Assembly: GCF_006149045.1 (NCBI RefSeq)
Contig: NZ_VBSN01000027.1
Coordinates: 1 to 64,000, forward strand
DNA from: Dyadobacter flavalbus
GTDB taxonomy: Bacteria; Bacteroidota; Bacteroidia; Cytophagales; Spirosomataceae
DNA length: 64,000 nt
Direction of reading: 5' to 3'
The position numbers and the translations under genes were made by a program. Below are positions 7,614 through 16,605 of this stretch, in pieces (the first letter of the stretch is position 1; each line of letters begins with the position of its first letter). The notes below the pieces were generated by a model. The model had not been told where the DNA came from and made no database searches. It worked only from the letters and a program-made list of their open reading frames with translations.

Positions 7614-9500
7614 TCAACCCTTGAATATGCTTGTAAGTTTATCCATGGTGAGCAAAACAATAATCGCTTCGCCCGTAGGAGTCCGGTTCGGGTCCGTTGA
7701 GGCAAAAAGCTGATTGATAAGCGTGTGAATTTCAACCAGAGAAAGTTTTACCGCATAACGGATGGAAAACCGCTTTGCAAGGGACCGGGACAAACTTTCA
7801 GGTTTGTTCAGTTTGAGATCCGAATAACTCTGCTTCAGTTGTTCGATCAGTTCTTCAAAAAGATCCTGCTCGCTCTCCTCCGGCAAATCTGCCGGGATTC
7901 CTCTGATGATCAGTTCATTTGAACCAAATTCGTCAAACTCGAATCCCAGACTTCTGATTTCCTTTTTTGTTTCATGCACAAGCTGCATGTCGGAATGTGT
8001 CAGGCGTATGGTTTTCGGAAAAAGAAGCTGCTGACATGCACCGTTCCGGTTTGTAAGCATTTTTCGGTATCGTTCATAAAGAATGCGTTCATAAGCGGCT
8101 TTCTGGTCAATGAGCATAATGCCGTCTTTGACCTGCGAAAGGATAAACCGGTTATGCAGCTGAAAAAGCATGGCATCGCTTTCCGGTGCAGAAATGGCTT
8201 CAAGCGCCATGCGGTTCACTTTGCTTGCGACTGTTTTTGATTCTTCCTGATAAGACGGCCGGGAAACAGTCGGCGTGTTCAGCTCGAATGCCGCCAGTTC
8301 GCGGTTGCGTTCGTCCGGGTTCTGCAATCCTTCGAAAAGTTTGTTCCAGTTTGTAAGATTGGATCTTGACTGGCTGTTTTCATCTCGTTTGGATTGCGCA
8401 ACCCAGTCCGGCATGACCGTTCTCGGAATCAGATTATTGTTCTGATCCGAAGGCGAAGTATTCAAAAAATTGGTATTGCCTTCAAAATCGATGGACTGCG
8501 AAAGATTGTAAATGCCGACTGCTTTCTTAACAGCGGCCATCACAATGGCATACACGGATCGCTCGTCATCAAACTTGATTTCCGTTTTGGTCGGATGAAT
8601 ATTGATGTCAATATGCGAAGGATCAATTTCTATAAACAGTACATAAAATGGATGGCTTCCTTCCGGAATGGTCCCGTCAAATGCACTGATTACAGCATGA
8701 TGCATATTACTGTGCTTGATATAACGGTCATTCACAAAAAAGAACTGTTCACCTCGGGTTTTTCTTGAAAATTCCGGTTTTCCGATATATCCCCGAACGC
8801 TGATATAAGAAGTGTCTTCCTGACAGAAAGCCAGTTGTTCCCGATAGCTTTTTCCGTAAATATCCACAATGCGCCTCACGAGCTTTCCGGGCATCAGGTT
8901 AAATACCTCCGTATCGTTATGATGCAGTGAAAAGCCTACTTGCGGATGCGCCAGTGCTACTCTCTGGAATTCATCGAGCACATGACGCATTTCAACGGAG
9001 TTGGATTTCAGAAAATTTCTCCGTGCCGGAACATTGAAAAACAAATTCCTGACCAGAATACTTGTTCCTTTCAGGCATGCCACTGCTTCCTGCGTTTTTA
9101 TCTCCGAACCGTCAATCCGGATCAGGCTTCCCAGTTCGTCGGATTCCTGTCTGGTCCGGAGTTCCACTTGTGCAACAGCGGCAATGGATGCAAGTGCTTC
9201 ACCGCGAAAACCCATGGTACGTATCCTGAACAAATCCTCGGACTGGCGAATTTTGGAAGTGGCATGTCTTTCAAAACACATTCTTGCGTCTATCTCGGAC
9301 ATGCCCGTGCCGTCATCTATAATCTGGATTAGCGTGCGGCCGGCTTCCCGTAAAATAACCTGTATATAATTGGCTTTTGCATCAATGGCGTTTTCCAGCA
9401 ATTCCTTTACTACGGATGCCGGTCGCTGAACAACTTCTCCGGCGGCAATTTGATTGGCAATGGAATCGGGTAATAATTGTATGATGTCAGAAGACGGCAT
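7614..9500 (-). CDS. mutL: DNA mismatch repair protein MutL
   Basis: MutL links mismatch recognition by MutS to strand incision. The N-terminal GHKL ATPase carries ELLENAIDAKA, IDDGTGM and the GFRGEALASIAAVA lid. A variable linker is followed by a C-terminal dimerisation domain with QLLFPKTIRL. The DQKAAYERILYER segment stands where MutL endonucleases carry DQHAxxE, so His is replaced by Lys. The ATG at 9500 (MPSSDIIQLLPDSIANQIAAG) is chosen over an in-frame start 19 codons upstream because the family begins just before the IxxLP motif. The product is 628 residues, of normal length. Confidence 0.96.
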   Translation of the reverse strand: MPSSDIIQLLPDSIANQIAAGEVVQRPASVVKELLENAIDAKANYIQVILREAGRTLIQIIDDGTGMSEIDARMCFERHATSKIRQSEDLFRIRTMGFRGEALASIAAVAQVELRTRQESDELGSLIRIDGSEIKTQEAVACLKGTSILVRNLFFNVPARRNFLKSNSVEMRHVLDEFQRVALAHPQVGFSLHHNDTEVFNLMPGKLVRRIVDIYGKSYREQLAFCQEDTSYISVRGYIGKPEFSRKTRGEQFFFVNDRYIKHSNMHHAVISAFDGTIPEGSHPFYVLFIEIDPSHIDINIHPTKTEIKFDDERSVYAIVMAAVKKAVGIYNLSQSIDFEGNTNFLNTSPSDQNNNLIPRTVMPDWVAQSKRDENSQSRSNLTNWNKLFEGLQNPDERNRELAAFELNTPTVSRPSYQEESKTVASKVNRMALEAISAPESDAMLFQLHNRFILSQVKDGIMLIDQKAAYERILYERYRKMLTNRNGACQQLLFPKTIRLTHSDMQLVHETKKEIRSLGFEFDEFGSNELIIRGIPADLPEESEQDLFEELIEQLKQSYSDLKLNKPESLSRSLAKRFSIRYAVKLSLVEIHTLINQLFASTDPNRTPTGEAIIVLLTMDKLTSIFKG

Positions 9501-9739
9501 GTCGGAATTGCAGTTTGCTTTACTATAACAAATAAACAAAAATTTTTTAACAGCCAACGAATCTCAGGAGTATTAAGCAGGCCGGGATAATATTTGTTTA
9601 GCCAAATAGTAGAAATAGTTATATTGGATATGAGAATGTTATATGTTTTACAAACGTTTTTATAATAAAGCTTTGTTGGGATTAAAATATTTATATAATT
9701 TAGGATACTCAACTCTGATATTAACAACACGTTCCCGTT
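9501..9739. other. AT-rich divergent intergenic region
   Basis: This stretch separates mutL from a small plus-strand gene, so it should hold two divergent promoters. The region is very AT-rich. No clean TTTG-TAnnTTTG pair is found and no hairpin or repeat stands out. Confidence 0.4.
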
Positions 9740-9904
9740 ATGAAAACGCCTGTTTTTAAAAGGTTCAATTATAATATGGCATTGCAATGGCTGATATTTC
9801 TGCCTATTATTTTGCCGCTGTGTATTGTTTTTGGTGCCTTGCAGGGTATCATGAACATGGTCGAAAAAATGGCGCAACGCATGTGGATCGATATGGAACT
9901 ATAA
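9740..9904 (+). CDS. Small membrane protein, 54 residues, unknown function
   Basis: An ATG at 9740 opens a frame of 54 codons ending in TAA at 9902-9904. The product has a basic start (MKTPVFKRFNYN), one strong membrane helix (about residues 15-36, LQWLIFLPIILPLCIVFGAL) and an amphipathic, methionine-rich end (MNMVEKMAQRMW). A perfect terminator follows 18 bases later, and the frame fills most of the space between mutL and nagB, which supports a real gene. No function was recognised. Single-pass proteins of this size often act as membrane-complex partners, but nothing here names a partner. Confidence 0.6.
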   Translation: MKTPVFKRFNYNMALQWLIFLPIILPLCIVFGALQGIMNMVEKMAQRMWIDMEL

Positions 9905-9921
9905 ATTTTATATACTTCTTT

Positions 9922-9963
9922 AAAAAGAAAGAGCTTGGTACCATACCAAGCTCTTTCTTTTTT
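9922..9963. terminator. Bidirectional intrinsic terminator
   Basis: A long stem (AAAGAAAGAGCTTGGTA with TACCAAGCTCTTTCTTT) around a 2-base centre, with A tracts on one side and T tracts on the other, serves the 54-residue protein gene from the left and the nagB fusion from the right. Confidence 0.92.
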
Positions 9964-9976
9964 GAATTGGTTCCCG

Positions 9977-11953
9977 TCAGAACTTCCATCTTACAAAAGC
10001 TTCCATCGCTTCGTATTCCGCAAGTCCGAGTTCGTCATACAAATGTGCCGTTGCTCTGTTCCGTTCCTCTGCACGCTGCCAGAATTCTCTTGAATCCTCG
10101 CCCTGAAATACAACGCCGTCTTTCTGCGACTGATGTTTGAATATTCCCTGACGTTTTTTCAGAACCTGGTCAGGACTCATCGGAACTGCCATTTCTATTT
10201 CATAAATATCCCATTCTGCCCAGGCACCGCGGTACAGCCATACCCAGCAGTCTTTCATATATTCTTTTTCTTTCGACCGGTTCAATGCAGCTTCAATCGC
10301 ATCCCAGCAAACTTTATGCGTTCCGTGCGGATCTGCAAAATCGCCGGCGGCATAAATCTGATGCGGTTTGATCTGGTCAATTATATCTTCTATGATCTGG
10401 ATGTCTTCTTCTCCGATCGGTTTTTTCTGAACTGTTCCCGTTTCATAGAAAGGCATGTTCAGGAAATGCGCCTGACTTGTAGGAATGCCCACAAAACGGC
10501 ACGTTGCCTTCGCTTCTCCGCGTCGCAAAAGACCTTTTACCTTACGTATTTCAGGCGTATCAATTTCGCTGTCTTTGGTATGTCTCAAAAAGTTCTTTGC
10601 ATCCAGAAACAACTGGTTTGTTTCCTGACTTTCTATTCCAAAGCCATTGTTGAAGTCAACAACGAAGTCAATAAAGCGAAGCGCTTCATCATCGGCAACG
10701 GCAATATTTCCCGAAGTCTGATAAGCCACATGGACTTCATGGCCCTGATCAACAAGCCGCTGGAACGTACCGCCCATGGAAATAATATCGTCATCCGGAT
10801 GCGGGCTGAAAATAAGCACGCGTTTCTTTGCAGGTGAAGCTCTTTCCGGACGGTAAGTATCATCGGCATCCGGTTTTCCGCCCGGCCAGCCGGTTATCGT
10901 ATGCTGTAACTGGTTGAATACATTGATATTGATCTCGTATCCGGAACCATATTGCGCCAGCAGGTCACTCATGCTGTTGTCATTGTAATCCTTGTCTGTC
11001 AGTTTCAGAATCGGCTTGTTCAATGTACGGGACAAATGAGTAATTGCTTTCTTGATCATTTTATTATCCCAGACTACCGAATCAACGGCCCACGGCGTTT
11101 TGATGCGTGTCAGTTCCGATGCTGCGCTTTCGTCCACAACAAAGGAAACATCAGGATGCGCCTGGAGATAGGATGCAGGGTTCAGTTCTGAAACGGGTCC
11201 TTCCACCGCTCTCTGGATCACAGAAGCTTTTCTTTCGCCCCATGCAAGCAGAACTATGCGGCGCGCATTCAGAATAGGCGCTACCCCGAGCGTTATGGCT
11301 TTGCGGGGAACATTATGCAGCCCGCCGAATTCCATGGAAGCAGCCACACGCGTGGAATGATCCAGTGTAATCAGTCTTGTACGGGAATTGATTAGTGCCC
11401 CGGGTTCGTTAAATCCGATGTGCCCGTTTCCGCCGATACCAAGCAACTGAAAATCCAGTCCGCCAACTGCATTGATTCTGTTTTCATAAGAAGTACAGTA
11501 ATCTCTCAGCGAAGTAGCCGGAACGGTTCCGTCGGGAATAAAATAATTTTCCTTTAATATATCCACATGATCAAACAGCTGTTCTTTCATGAACCGGTGA
11601 TAACTGTAGATAGAATCCGGTTCCATCTGATAGTACTCATCCAGATTGAATGAAATTACATTCCTGAAGCTCAGCCCTTCTTCCCGGTGCATCCGTACAA
11701 GAATGGCATAAACCGTTTTGGGGGAAGATCCGGTTGCCAGGCCAAGCACGCATGGCTTTCCTTCATTTTGTTTCTGACGAATCAGATCTGCAATTTCCCT
11801 GGCAACCGCATTGGAAGCTTCTTTTGAATCTGCAAAGATCTGCGTCGGTATTTTTTCATAGGTAATGGGCTGCCCGATTGTTCCGGCAGTGCCTTTTGAA
11901 TGATTGGCAGTCTGCATCAGGATGGTCTGGGGATTCACCGTTTGTTGGCTCAT
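9977..11953 (-). CDS. nagB: Glucosamine-6-phosphate deaminase fused to a LmbE/PIG-L deacetylase-like domain
   Basis: Residues about 30-330 form the NagB domain, which turns glucosamine 6-phosphate into fructose 6-phosphate and ammonia. Motifs are LGLATGSSPKTVYAILVRM, FNLDEYY (catalytic Asp), LLGIGGNGHIGFNEPG and a DHSTR block. Residues about 370-640 are a PIG-L/LmbE zinc-hydrolase-like domain with the metal motif SPHPDDDIISMGGT and the ADPHGTHK motif. The two-domain form of about 650 residues is common in Bacteroidota. The second domain may deacetylate an amino-sugar substrate, which would join both steps of catabolism, but this is not proven. The gene stands alone, with a terminator after it and a 350-base upstream region. 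Confidence 0.95.
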   Translation of the reverse strand: MSQQTVNPQTILMQTANHSKGTAGTIGQPITYEKIPTQIFADSKEASNAVAREIADLIRQKQNEGKPCVLGLATGSSPKTVYAILVRMHREEGLSFRNVISFNLDEYYQMEPDSIYSYHRFMKEQLFDHVDILKENYFIPDGTVPATSLRDYCTSYENRINAVGGLDFQLLGIGGNGHIGFNEPGALINSRTRLITLDHSTRVAASMEFGGLHNVPRKAITLGVAPILNARRIVLLAWGERKASVIQRAVEGPVSELNPASYLQAHPDVSFVVDESAASELTRIKTPWAVDSVVWDNKMIKKAITHLSRTLNKPILKLTDKDYNDNSMSDLLAQYGSGYEININVFNQLQHTITGWPGGKPDADDTYRPERASPAKKRVLIFSPHPDDDIISMGGTFQRLVDQGHEVHVAYQTSGNIAVADDEALRFIDFVVDFNNGFGIESQETNQLFLDAKNFLRHTKDSEIDTPEIRKVKGLLRRGEAKATCRFVGIPTSQAHFLNMPFYETGTVQKKPIGEEDIQIIEDIIDQIKPHQIYAAGDFADPHGTHKVCWDAIEAALNRSKEKEYMKDCWVWLYRGAWAEWDIYEIEMAVPMSPDQVLKKRQGIFKHQSQKDGVVFQGEDSREFWQRAEERNRATAHLYDELGLAEYEAMEAFVRWKF

Positions 11954-12307
11954 AAATGGCGGTTATTATTAAGAGTTTATGAATAATACTGATTAGAGAA
12001 TGATCATATCCCGGGATAGCACATTATACATAGTACAATTGGAACTTGGCAAAATGTCAGAAAAAAGACTCAGACACGCAAATGATGGCAAAAATACAAT
12101 TCATAATGAATTATTATTAAAATAATTTAAAAATAACTTATGCACTAAAATACTTGATATAACCGGATTGAGGCTATAAACTGTGATCATAAAAAGTGTG
12201 AACAGGACATTTTGGATAAAGTAACTGTTATTATTTTATTCGACAATAAATGCTTGTATTTTTGCACCTTATTCTAGCTAATATCACATCATTTTCCAGT
12301 AAATCCC
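11954..12307. other. Divergent intergenic region between nagB and glyA
   Basis: These 354 bases must carry the promoters of both genes. On the plus strand TATTTTTG (12257-12264) fits the Bacteroidota -7 box TAnnTTTG for glyA. A clear -33 TTTG is missing. No clear nagB promoter and no riboswitch-like fold was recognised. The palindrome ATCCCGGGAT near 12008 is short and of unknown meaning. Confidence 0.5.
12257..12264 (+). promoter_or_regulatory. glyA promoter, -7 box
   Basis: TATTTTTG matches the Bacteroidota -7 consensus TAnnTTTG and lies 44 bases before the glyA start. No convincing -33 element is present at the usual distance. Confidence 0.5.
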
Positions 12308-13612
12308 ATGTCTACACTCACAAGCGTTGAACGTGACACTACCATTTTTGATCTCATAAACAGAGAAAAGCATCGCCAGGAATCTGGTATTGAACTGATC
12401 GCATCTGAAAACTTTACTTCCAGACAAGTAATGGAAGCTTCAGGAAGTGTATTGACAAACAAATATGCAGAAGGACTTCCCGGAAAAAGATATTATGGCG
12501 GATGTGAAGTAGTTGATGAAATTGAACAGATTGCCATTGACCGTCTGAAAGAACTCTTTGGCGCAACGTGGGCTAACGTGCAGCCGCATTCCGGCGCACA
12601 GGCCAATACAGCCGTTTTTCTGGCATGCCTTAATCCGGGTGACAAAATCATGGGCTTCAACCTTGCGCATGGCGGACACCTTACGCACGGTTCTCCTGTG
12701 AACATTTCCGGAAAATATTTCCAGCCTGTATTTTATGGTGTTGAGCCGGAAACCGGTTTGATCAATTGGGACAAAGTAGAGGAAATAGCCCTGAAAGAAA
12801 AGCCTAAAATGCTCATCTGCGGCGCTTCGGCATATAGCCGCGACTGGGATTACGAACGTCTGCGTTCCATAGCCGACCAGGTTGGTGCCATTTTGCTTGC
12901 CGATATTTCCCATCCGGCCGGTCTGATTGCCAAAGGTCTTCTGAACGATCCGTTTGATCATTGCCATATTGTAACGACTACAACGCACAAAACACTGCGC
13001 GGCCCTCGCGGCGGCGTTATCATGATGCGGAATGATTTTGAAAATCCATTCGGCATCAAAACACCGAAAGGCCAGACGCGTTTGATGTCTTCATTGCTGG
13101 ATTCCGGCGTTTTCCCGGGAACACAAGGCGGGCCGCTGGAACATATTATTGCTGCAAAAGCCGTTGCATTCGGCGAAGCGCTCAGCGAAGGTTACTACAA
13201 TTATGCTACGCAGGTTACCAGAAATGCGCAGGCAATGGCAAAGGCGTTTGTTGAAAAAGGTTACAGGATTATCTCCGGCGGCACGGACAACCATTTGATG
13301 CTGATCGATCTGAGAACCAAAAACGGCATTGAATCAGGACTTACGGGAAAACTGGCTGAAAATACGCTGATCAAAGCAGATATTACGATCAACAAAAACA
13401 TGGTTCCGTTTGATGATAAATCGCCGATGATCACTTCGGGTATCCGTGTTGGAACTGCGGCCATGACAACCCGCGGATTGCTGGAAACCGATATGGAGCG
13501 TATTGTGGATCTGATTGATACGGTACTTGTAAATCATGATCAGGATGCCAAAATAGCTGCTGTAAAAGAAGAAGTTAATAACTGGATGAAACAATTCCCG
13601 TTGTACATCTGA
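12308..13612 (+). CDS. glyA: Serine hydroxymethyltransferase
   Basis: GlyA interconverts serine and glycine with tetrahydrofolate and supplies one-carbon units, using pyridoxal phosphate. The 434-residue product has the family length. Visible motifs are [50 protein letters not shown], and the PLP-lysine site [14 protein letters not shown]. The ATG at 12308 fits the family start and lies 44 bases behind a TAnnTTTG box. It is a single-gene unit, with a terminator at 13636. Confidence 0.98.
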   Translation: MSTLTSVERDTTIFDLINREKHRQESGIELIASENFTSRQVMEASGSVLTNKYAEGLPGKRYYGGCEVVDEIEQIAIDRLKELFGATWANVQPHSGAQANTAVFLACLNPGDKIMGFNLAHGGHLTHGSPVNISGKYFQPVFYGVEPETGLINWDKVEEIALKEKPKMLICGASAYSRDWDYERLRSIADQVGAILLADISHPAGLIAKGLLNDPFDHCHIVTTTTHKTLRGPRGGVIMMRNDFENPFGIKTPKGQTRLMSSLLDSGVFPGTQGGPLEHIIAAKAVAFGEALSEGYYNYATQVTRNAQAMAKAFVEKGYRIISGGTDNHLMLIDLRTKNGIESGLTGKLAENTLIKADITINKNMVPFDDKSPMITSGIRVGTAAMTTRGLLETDMERIVDLIDTVLVNHDQDAKIAAVKEEVNNWMKQFPLYI

Positions 13613-13635
13613 AACACATAACAAAGAAACCGAAG

Positions 13636-13674
13636 ACTGCGTGCCGGCTTTTATGCTGTCACGCAGTTTTTGTT
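13636..13674 (+). terminator. Terminator after glyA
   Basis: ACTGCGTG (13636-13643) pairs with CACGCAGT (13660-13667) around a 16-base loop, followed by TTTTGTTTG. Confidence 0.75.
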
Positions 13675-13805
13675 TGTGGCTGTACACGATAAATTTCTGT
13701 ATGAATTCAGATATATTTTATTGTACCGGGTATTTGGTAGTAAAAATTTTCGTTCAGTAACAGAATTGCACTATAAAGCATATAAAGAATTGTGCTATAA
13801 CTTGT

Positions 13806-13834
13806 TTTGACTTCATAAAGTTTTCATAACTTTG
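13806..13834 (+). promoter_or_regulatory. Promoter of the TPR protein gene
   Basis: TTTG at 13806-13809, a 17-base spacer, and TAACTTTG at 13827-13834 give a full match to the Bacteroidota sigma-A promoter. The start codon at 13859 follows after a short leader. This rules out the in-frame TTG at 13832, which is inside the -7 box. Confidence 0.8.
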
Positions 13835-13858
13835 CACTCCAAAATCGAATTAATTTAT

Positions 13859-14560
13859 ATGAGCAAGAAAAACACGGACGAGTCCGGGCTTGAAATCATT
13901 GAAACTCCGGAAGCACTGGCAGGCAAAATCAATAAGGCGGAGGTTTTTTTTATAAAAAACCGTAAAGTTGTCGTAGGTATCGTTGGTGCCGTGTTACTGG
14001 CACTTGTTGCATTTGCCGCATACCGCTTTTATATCGAAAGCCAGGAAGGAACTGCCCAGCAGGCACTTGCAAGTGTAGTTTACGATTTCGAAGCAGATTC
14101 CTTGCAGAAAGCACTGAACGGAAGCGGAGGAAATGAAGGACTTTTGTCCATTGCCGACAGCTACAAAGGTACGGACGCCAGTAATCTTGCAAACTTTTAT
14201 GCAGGCGTTGCTTTACTGAAACAAGGTAAATACGACGATGCAATCAATCATCTCAAATCTTTCAGTTCATCTGACTTGCTTGTACACGCACGTGCACAGT
14301 CGCTGATCGGAGATGCTTATATGGAAAAAAATCAGCCGGCAGAAGCCATTTCTTACTACGAGAAAGCTGCTGACTACGAAAAGAACGAATATTTTACACC
14401 GGTATACTTAATGAAACTGGCCATTGCACAGGAAAAAGCCAGCAAACCAAGTGATGCCATGTCCACCTATAAACGTGTAGTTGACGAGTTCCCGCTTTCA
14501 TCGGAAGTGGTGAACGCGAAGAAATACATGGGATTATTAGAGGGACAGGTCGGCAAATAA
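13859..14560 (+). CDS. Membrane-anchored TPR protein (YfgM-like)
   Basis: The 233-residue product has a short cytoplasmic start, one membrane helix at about residues 42-62 (VVVGIVGAVLLALVAFAAY) and a domain of tetratricopeptide-like helices. The repeats include NLANFYAGVALLKQGKYDDA and ARAQSLIGDAYMEKNQPAEA, with A-x-x-x-Y/A spacing typical of TPR. It resembles the YfgM/TPR_21 family, which assists protein export at the membrane, but orthology is not shown. The start follows from the promoter position. A terminator separates it from ribH. Confidence 0.85.
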   Translation: MSKKNTDESGLEIIETPEALAGKINKAEVFFIKNRKVVVGIVGAVLLALVAFAAYRFYIESQEGTAQQALASVVYDFEADSLQKALNGSGGNEGLLSIADSYKGTDASNLANFYAGVALLKQGKYDDAINHLKSFSSSDLLVHARAQSLIGDAYMEKNQPAEAISYYEKAADYEKNEYFTPVYLMKLAIAQEKASKPSDAMSTYKRVVDEFPLSSEVVNAKKYMGLLEGQVGK

Positions 14561-14577
14561 TGGTTAACCATTTCTGT

Positions 14578-14619
14578 TTCAAAAAAGGATAAAGCCGACA
14601 CGGGTTTTATCCTTTTTTT
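14578..14619 (+). terminator. Terminator between the TPR protein gene and ribH
   Basis: AAAAAAGGATAAA pairs with the complementary TTTATCCTTTTTT across a 12-13-base GC-rich loop and ends in a seven-base T run. Confidence 0.85.
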
Positions 14620-14684
14620 ATTTGTTCATATACATAAATTCATTCCATTTACTTTCACGGACTTTCTCCGAAAAACAGATAACT

Positions 14685-15182
14685 ATGTCCAGCGCAGATA
14701 AAAATTTAAGTGTTTTCAATACAAACGGTTTACCGGATATCAGTAAAAAAAGATTTGCCATACTTGTTGCAGAATGGAACAGTGAAGTAACAGAAAGGCT
14801 TTTTGAAGGCGCATATAAAACGCTTGTTGATTATGGCGCAACGCCGGAAAACATTGAAAGAGGAAATGTACCCGGAAGCTTTGAACTTACACTGGGATCG
14901 CAATGGTTTGCCCAGCGTCCTGATATTGATGCCGTTATTGCTTTGGGCGTTGTTATTCAAGGCGAGACAAAGCACAATGACTATATTAATCATGCTGTAG
15001 CACAAGGAATCACAAACGTCAGTTTAAAGCTGGACAAGCCTGTTATTTTCGGTGTTCTTACGCCCAATACGATGCAGCAGGCGCTGGACAGGGCAGGAGG
15101 TGTCCACGGAAACAAAGGCGATGAAGCAGCAATGACAGCTATCAAAATGATCGGACTGCATGAAAACATACTGAAAGCCTAG
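14685..15182 (+). CDS. ribH: 6,7-dimethyl-8-ribityllumazine synthase
   Basis: RibH joins the ribityl-uracil intermediate and dihydroxybutanone phosphate to form lumazine, the second last step of riboflavin synthesis. The family usually forms large hollow assemblies. The 165-residue product shows FAILVAEWNSEVTERLFEGA, the NVPGSFELTL phosphate-site motif, ALGVVIQGETKHNDYI with the catalytic His, and FGVLTPNTMQQALDRAGG with the conserved T and Q. The ATG at 14685 is chosen over an upstream in-frame TTG because it starts the family-length protein. No other riboflavin gene is nearby. Confidence 0.96.
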   Translation: MSSADKNLSVFNTNGLPDISKKRFAILVAEWNSEVTERLFEGAYKTLVDYGATPENIERGNVPGSFELTLGSQWFAQRPDIDAVIALGVVIQGETKHNDYINHAVAQGITNVSLKLDKPVIFGVLTPNTMQQALDRAGGVHGNKGDEAAMTAIKMIGLHENILKA

Positions 15183-15243
15183 TTTGACCGGAAAATAAAC
15201 AATTGTCTTTATCTGAAATTCATTTATTCTATACCTTACAAAT

Positions 15244-16602
15244 ATGCAAGTCTGGAAATTTGGCGGTACTTCGGTTGGAAAGCCTGAACGCATGCATTCG
15301 ATCCGCGAACTTCTTAACAATGATCCAAGCCGTAAAATAGTTGTGCTGTCGGCTTTATCAGGATCAACAAATGCGCTGATTGCCATTGGAGAAGCTGCAA
15401 AAGCTTATGATGATGCCAAGGCAATTTCTTTAATTGAAGATCTCAAAACGCATTACAACCTCTTTATCAAGGAACTGTATGCTACTTCTGAAAGCCTGGC
15501 AGCTGGACAGGAAATTGTTGATACCGAATTTGGATTTATAAAGTCCCTCGTTGGCATCAAGCCGTTTACGATCAAGCAGGAAAAGGAACTTGTTGCGGAA
15601 GGAGAAATACTGAGTACCAAAATGTTTCAGGCTTATCTGGAAGAAAAAGGCGAGAATTCTGTTTTGCTGCCCGCTCTGGATTTTATGAGAATTGACGCCG
15701 ACGGCGAGCCGGAACTTGCAACGATTGAAGAAAGACTGGTGACGATATTAAACCAGTATACCGATAAACAGACGATTGTAACGCAGGGATTCATATGTAG
15801 AAATCCGCGTGAGGAAGTTGACAATCTGAAACGCGGTGGTTCCGATTATACGGCGTCTCTGATTGGCGGAGCAATTCGTGCCGATGAAATTCAGATATGG
15901 ACGGACATTGACGGAATGCATAACAATGACCCGCGTATTGTAAAACGTACTTTTCCAATCCGGGAACTGACGTTTGAGGAAGCAGCAGAACTGGCTTATT
16001 TCGGTGCCAAAATTCTTCATCCGAGTACGATTACGCCGGCCAAATTACGCGGAGTTCCGGTCCGGTTGAAGAACACCATGCAGCCCGAAGCGCCCGGAAC
16101 GTTGATAGCAAACCAGACTTCTGACCGCGATATCAAGGCTATTGCAGCAAAAGACAATATAACCGCCATTTATATCCATTCCACCCGTATGCTGAACGCC
16201 TACGGTTTTCTTCGTAGAGTGTTTGAAATTTTTGAAAAATACAAAACACCGGTCGATATGATTACAACGTCGGAAGTTTCGGTGTCTGTGACAATCGATA
16301 ATTCCGAACATCTGGATAAAATTACTGCTGACTTGCGCGAATTTGCTGATCTTGAAGAACATGACCGTGATCAGAATATCATTTGCATTGTAGGAAATTT
16401 CAGTGCCGACAAAGAAGGAATTGCCTTAAAAGTACTGGACGCGATGAAAAATATTCCTATACGAATGATTTCGTATGGTGCATCGGAACACAATCTTTCG
16501 CTGCTTATCCATTCCAAATACAAGGCAGAAGCATTGAACGTGCTGAACGAGCGTCTTTTTTATTATGAAGATGCAATGAAAGATATTTTTACAGCTCCAT
16601 AA
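15244..16602 (+). CDS. lysC: Aspartate kinase (lysine-sensitive type)
   Basis: Aspartokinase phosphorylates aspartate, the first step to lysine, threonine, methionine and diaminopimelate. The 452-residue product starts directly with the kinase motif KFGGTSVGKPE. It carries TQGFICRNPREEVDNLKRGGSDYTASLIG, the IWTDIDGMHNNDPRIV segment and ELAYFGAKILHPSTITPA. Residues about 310-450 hold two ACT domains (TSEVSVSVTIDN, ISYGASEHNLSLLI), which sense amino-acid feedback inhibitors. It has no homoserine dehydrogenase domain. The exact effector is inferred from length only. Four bases separate it from serS. Confidence 0.94.
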   Translation: MQVWKFGGTSVGKPERMHSIRELLNNDPSRKIVVLSALSGSTNALIAIGEAAKAYDDAKAISLIEDLKTHYNLFIKELYATSESLAAGQEIVDTEFGFIKSLVGIKPFTIKQEKELVAEGEILSTKMFQAYLEEKGENSVLLPALDFMRIDADGEPELATIEERLVTILNQYTDKQTIVTQGFICRNPREEVDNLKRGGSDYTASLIGGAIRADEIQIWTDIDGMHNNDPRIVKRTFPIRELTFEEAAELAYFGAKILHPSTITPAKLRGVPVRLKNTMQPEAPGTLIANQTSDRDIKAIAAKDNITAIYIHSTRMLNAYGFLRRVFEIFEKYKTPVDMITTSEVSVSVTIDNSEHLDKITADLREFADLEEHDRDQNIICIVGNFSADKEGIALKVLDAMKNIPIRMISYGASEHNLSLLIHSKYKAEALNVLNERLFYYEDAMKDIFTAP

Positions 16603-16605
16603 GAT

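Noticed and set aside
10133..10837. 234-codon plus-strand open frame
   Set aside because: It runs antisense within the nagB-LmbE gene, whose motifs are conserved in the other strand. It has no recognisable protein features.
11954..12307. A glycine-riboswitch-like element before glyA
   Set aside because: The leader after the -7 box is only about 40 bases and shows no fold or conserved core of a riboswitch.
12440..12988. 182-codon minus-strand open frame
   Set aside because: It is a shadow of glyA on the other strand.
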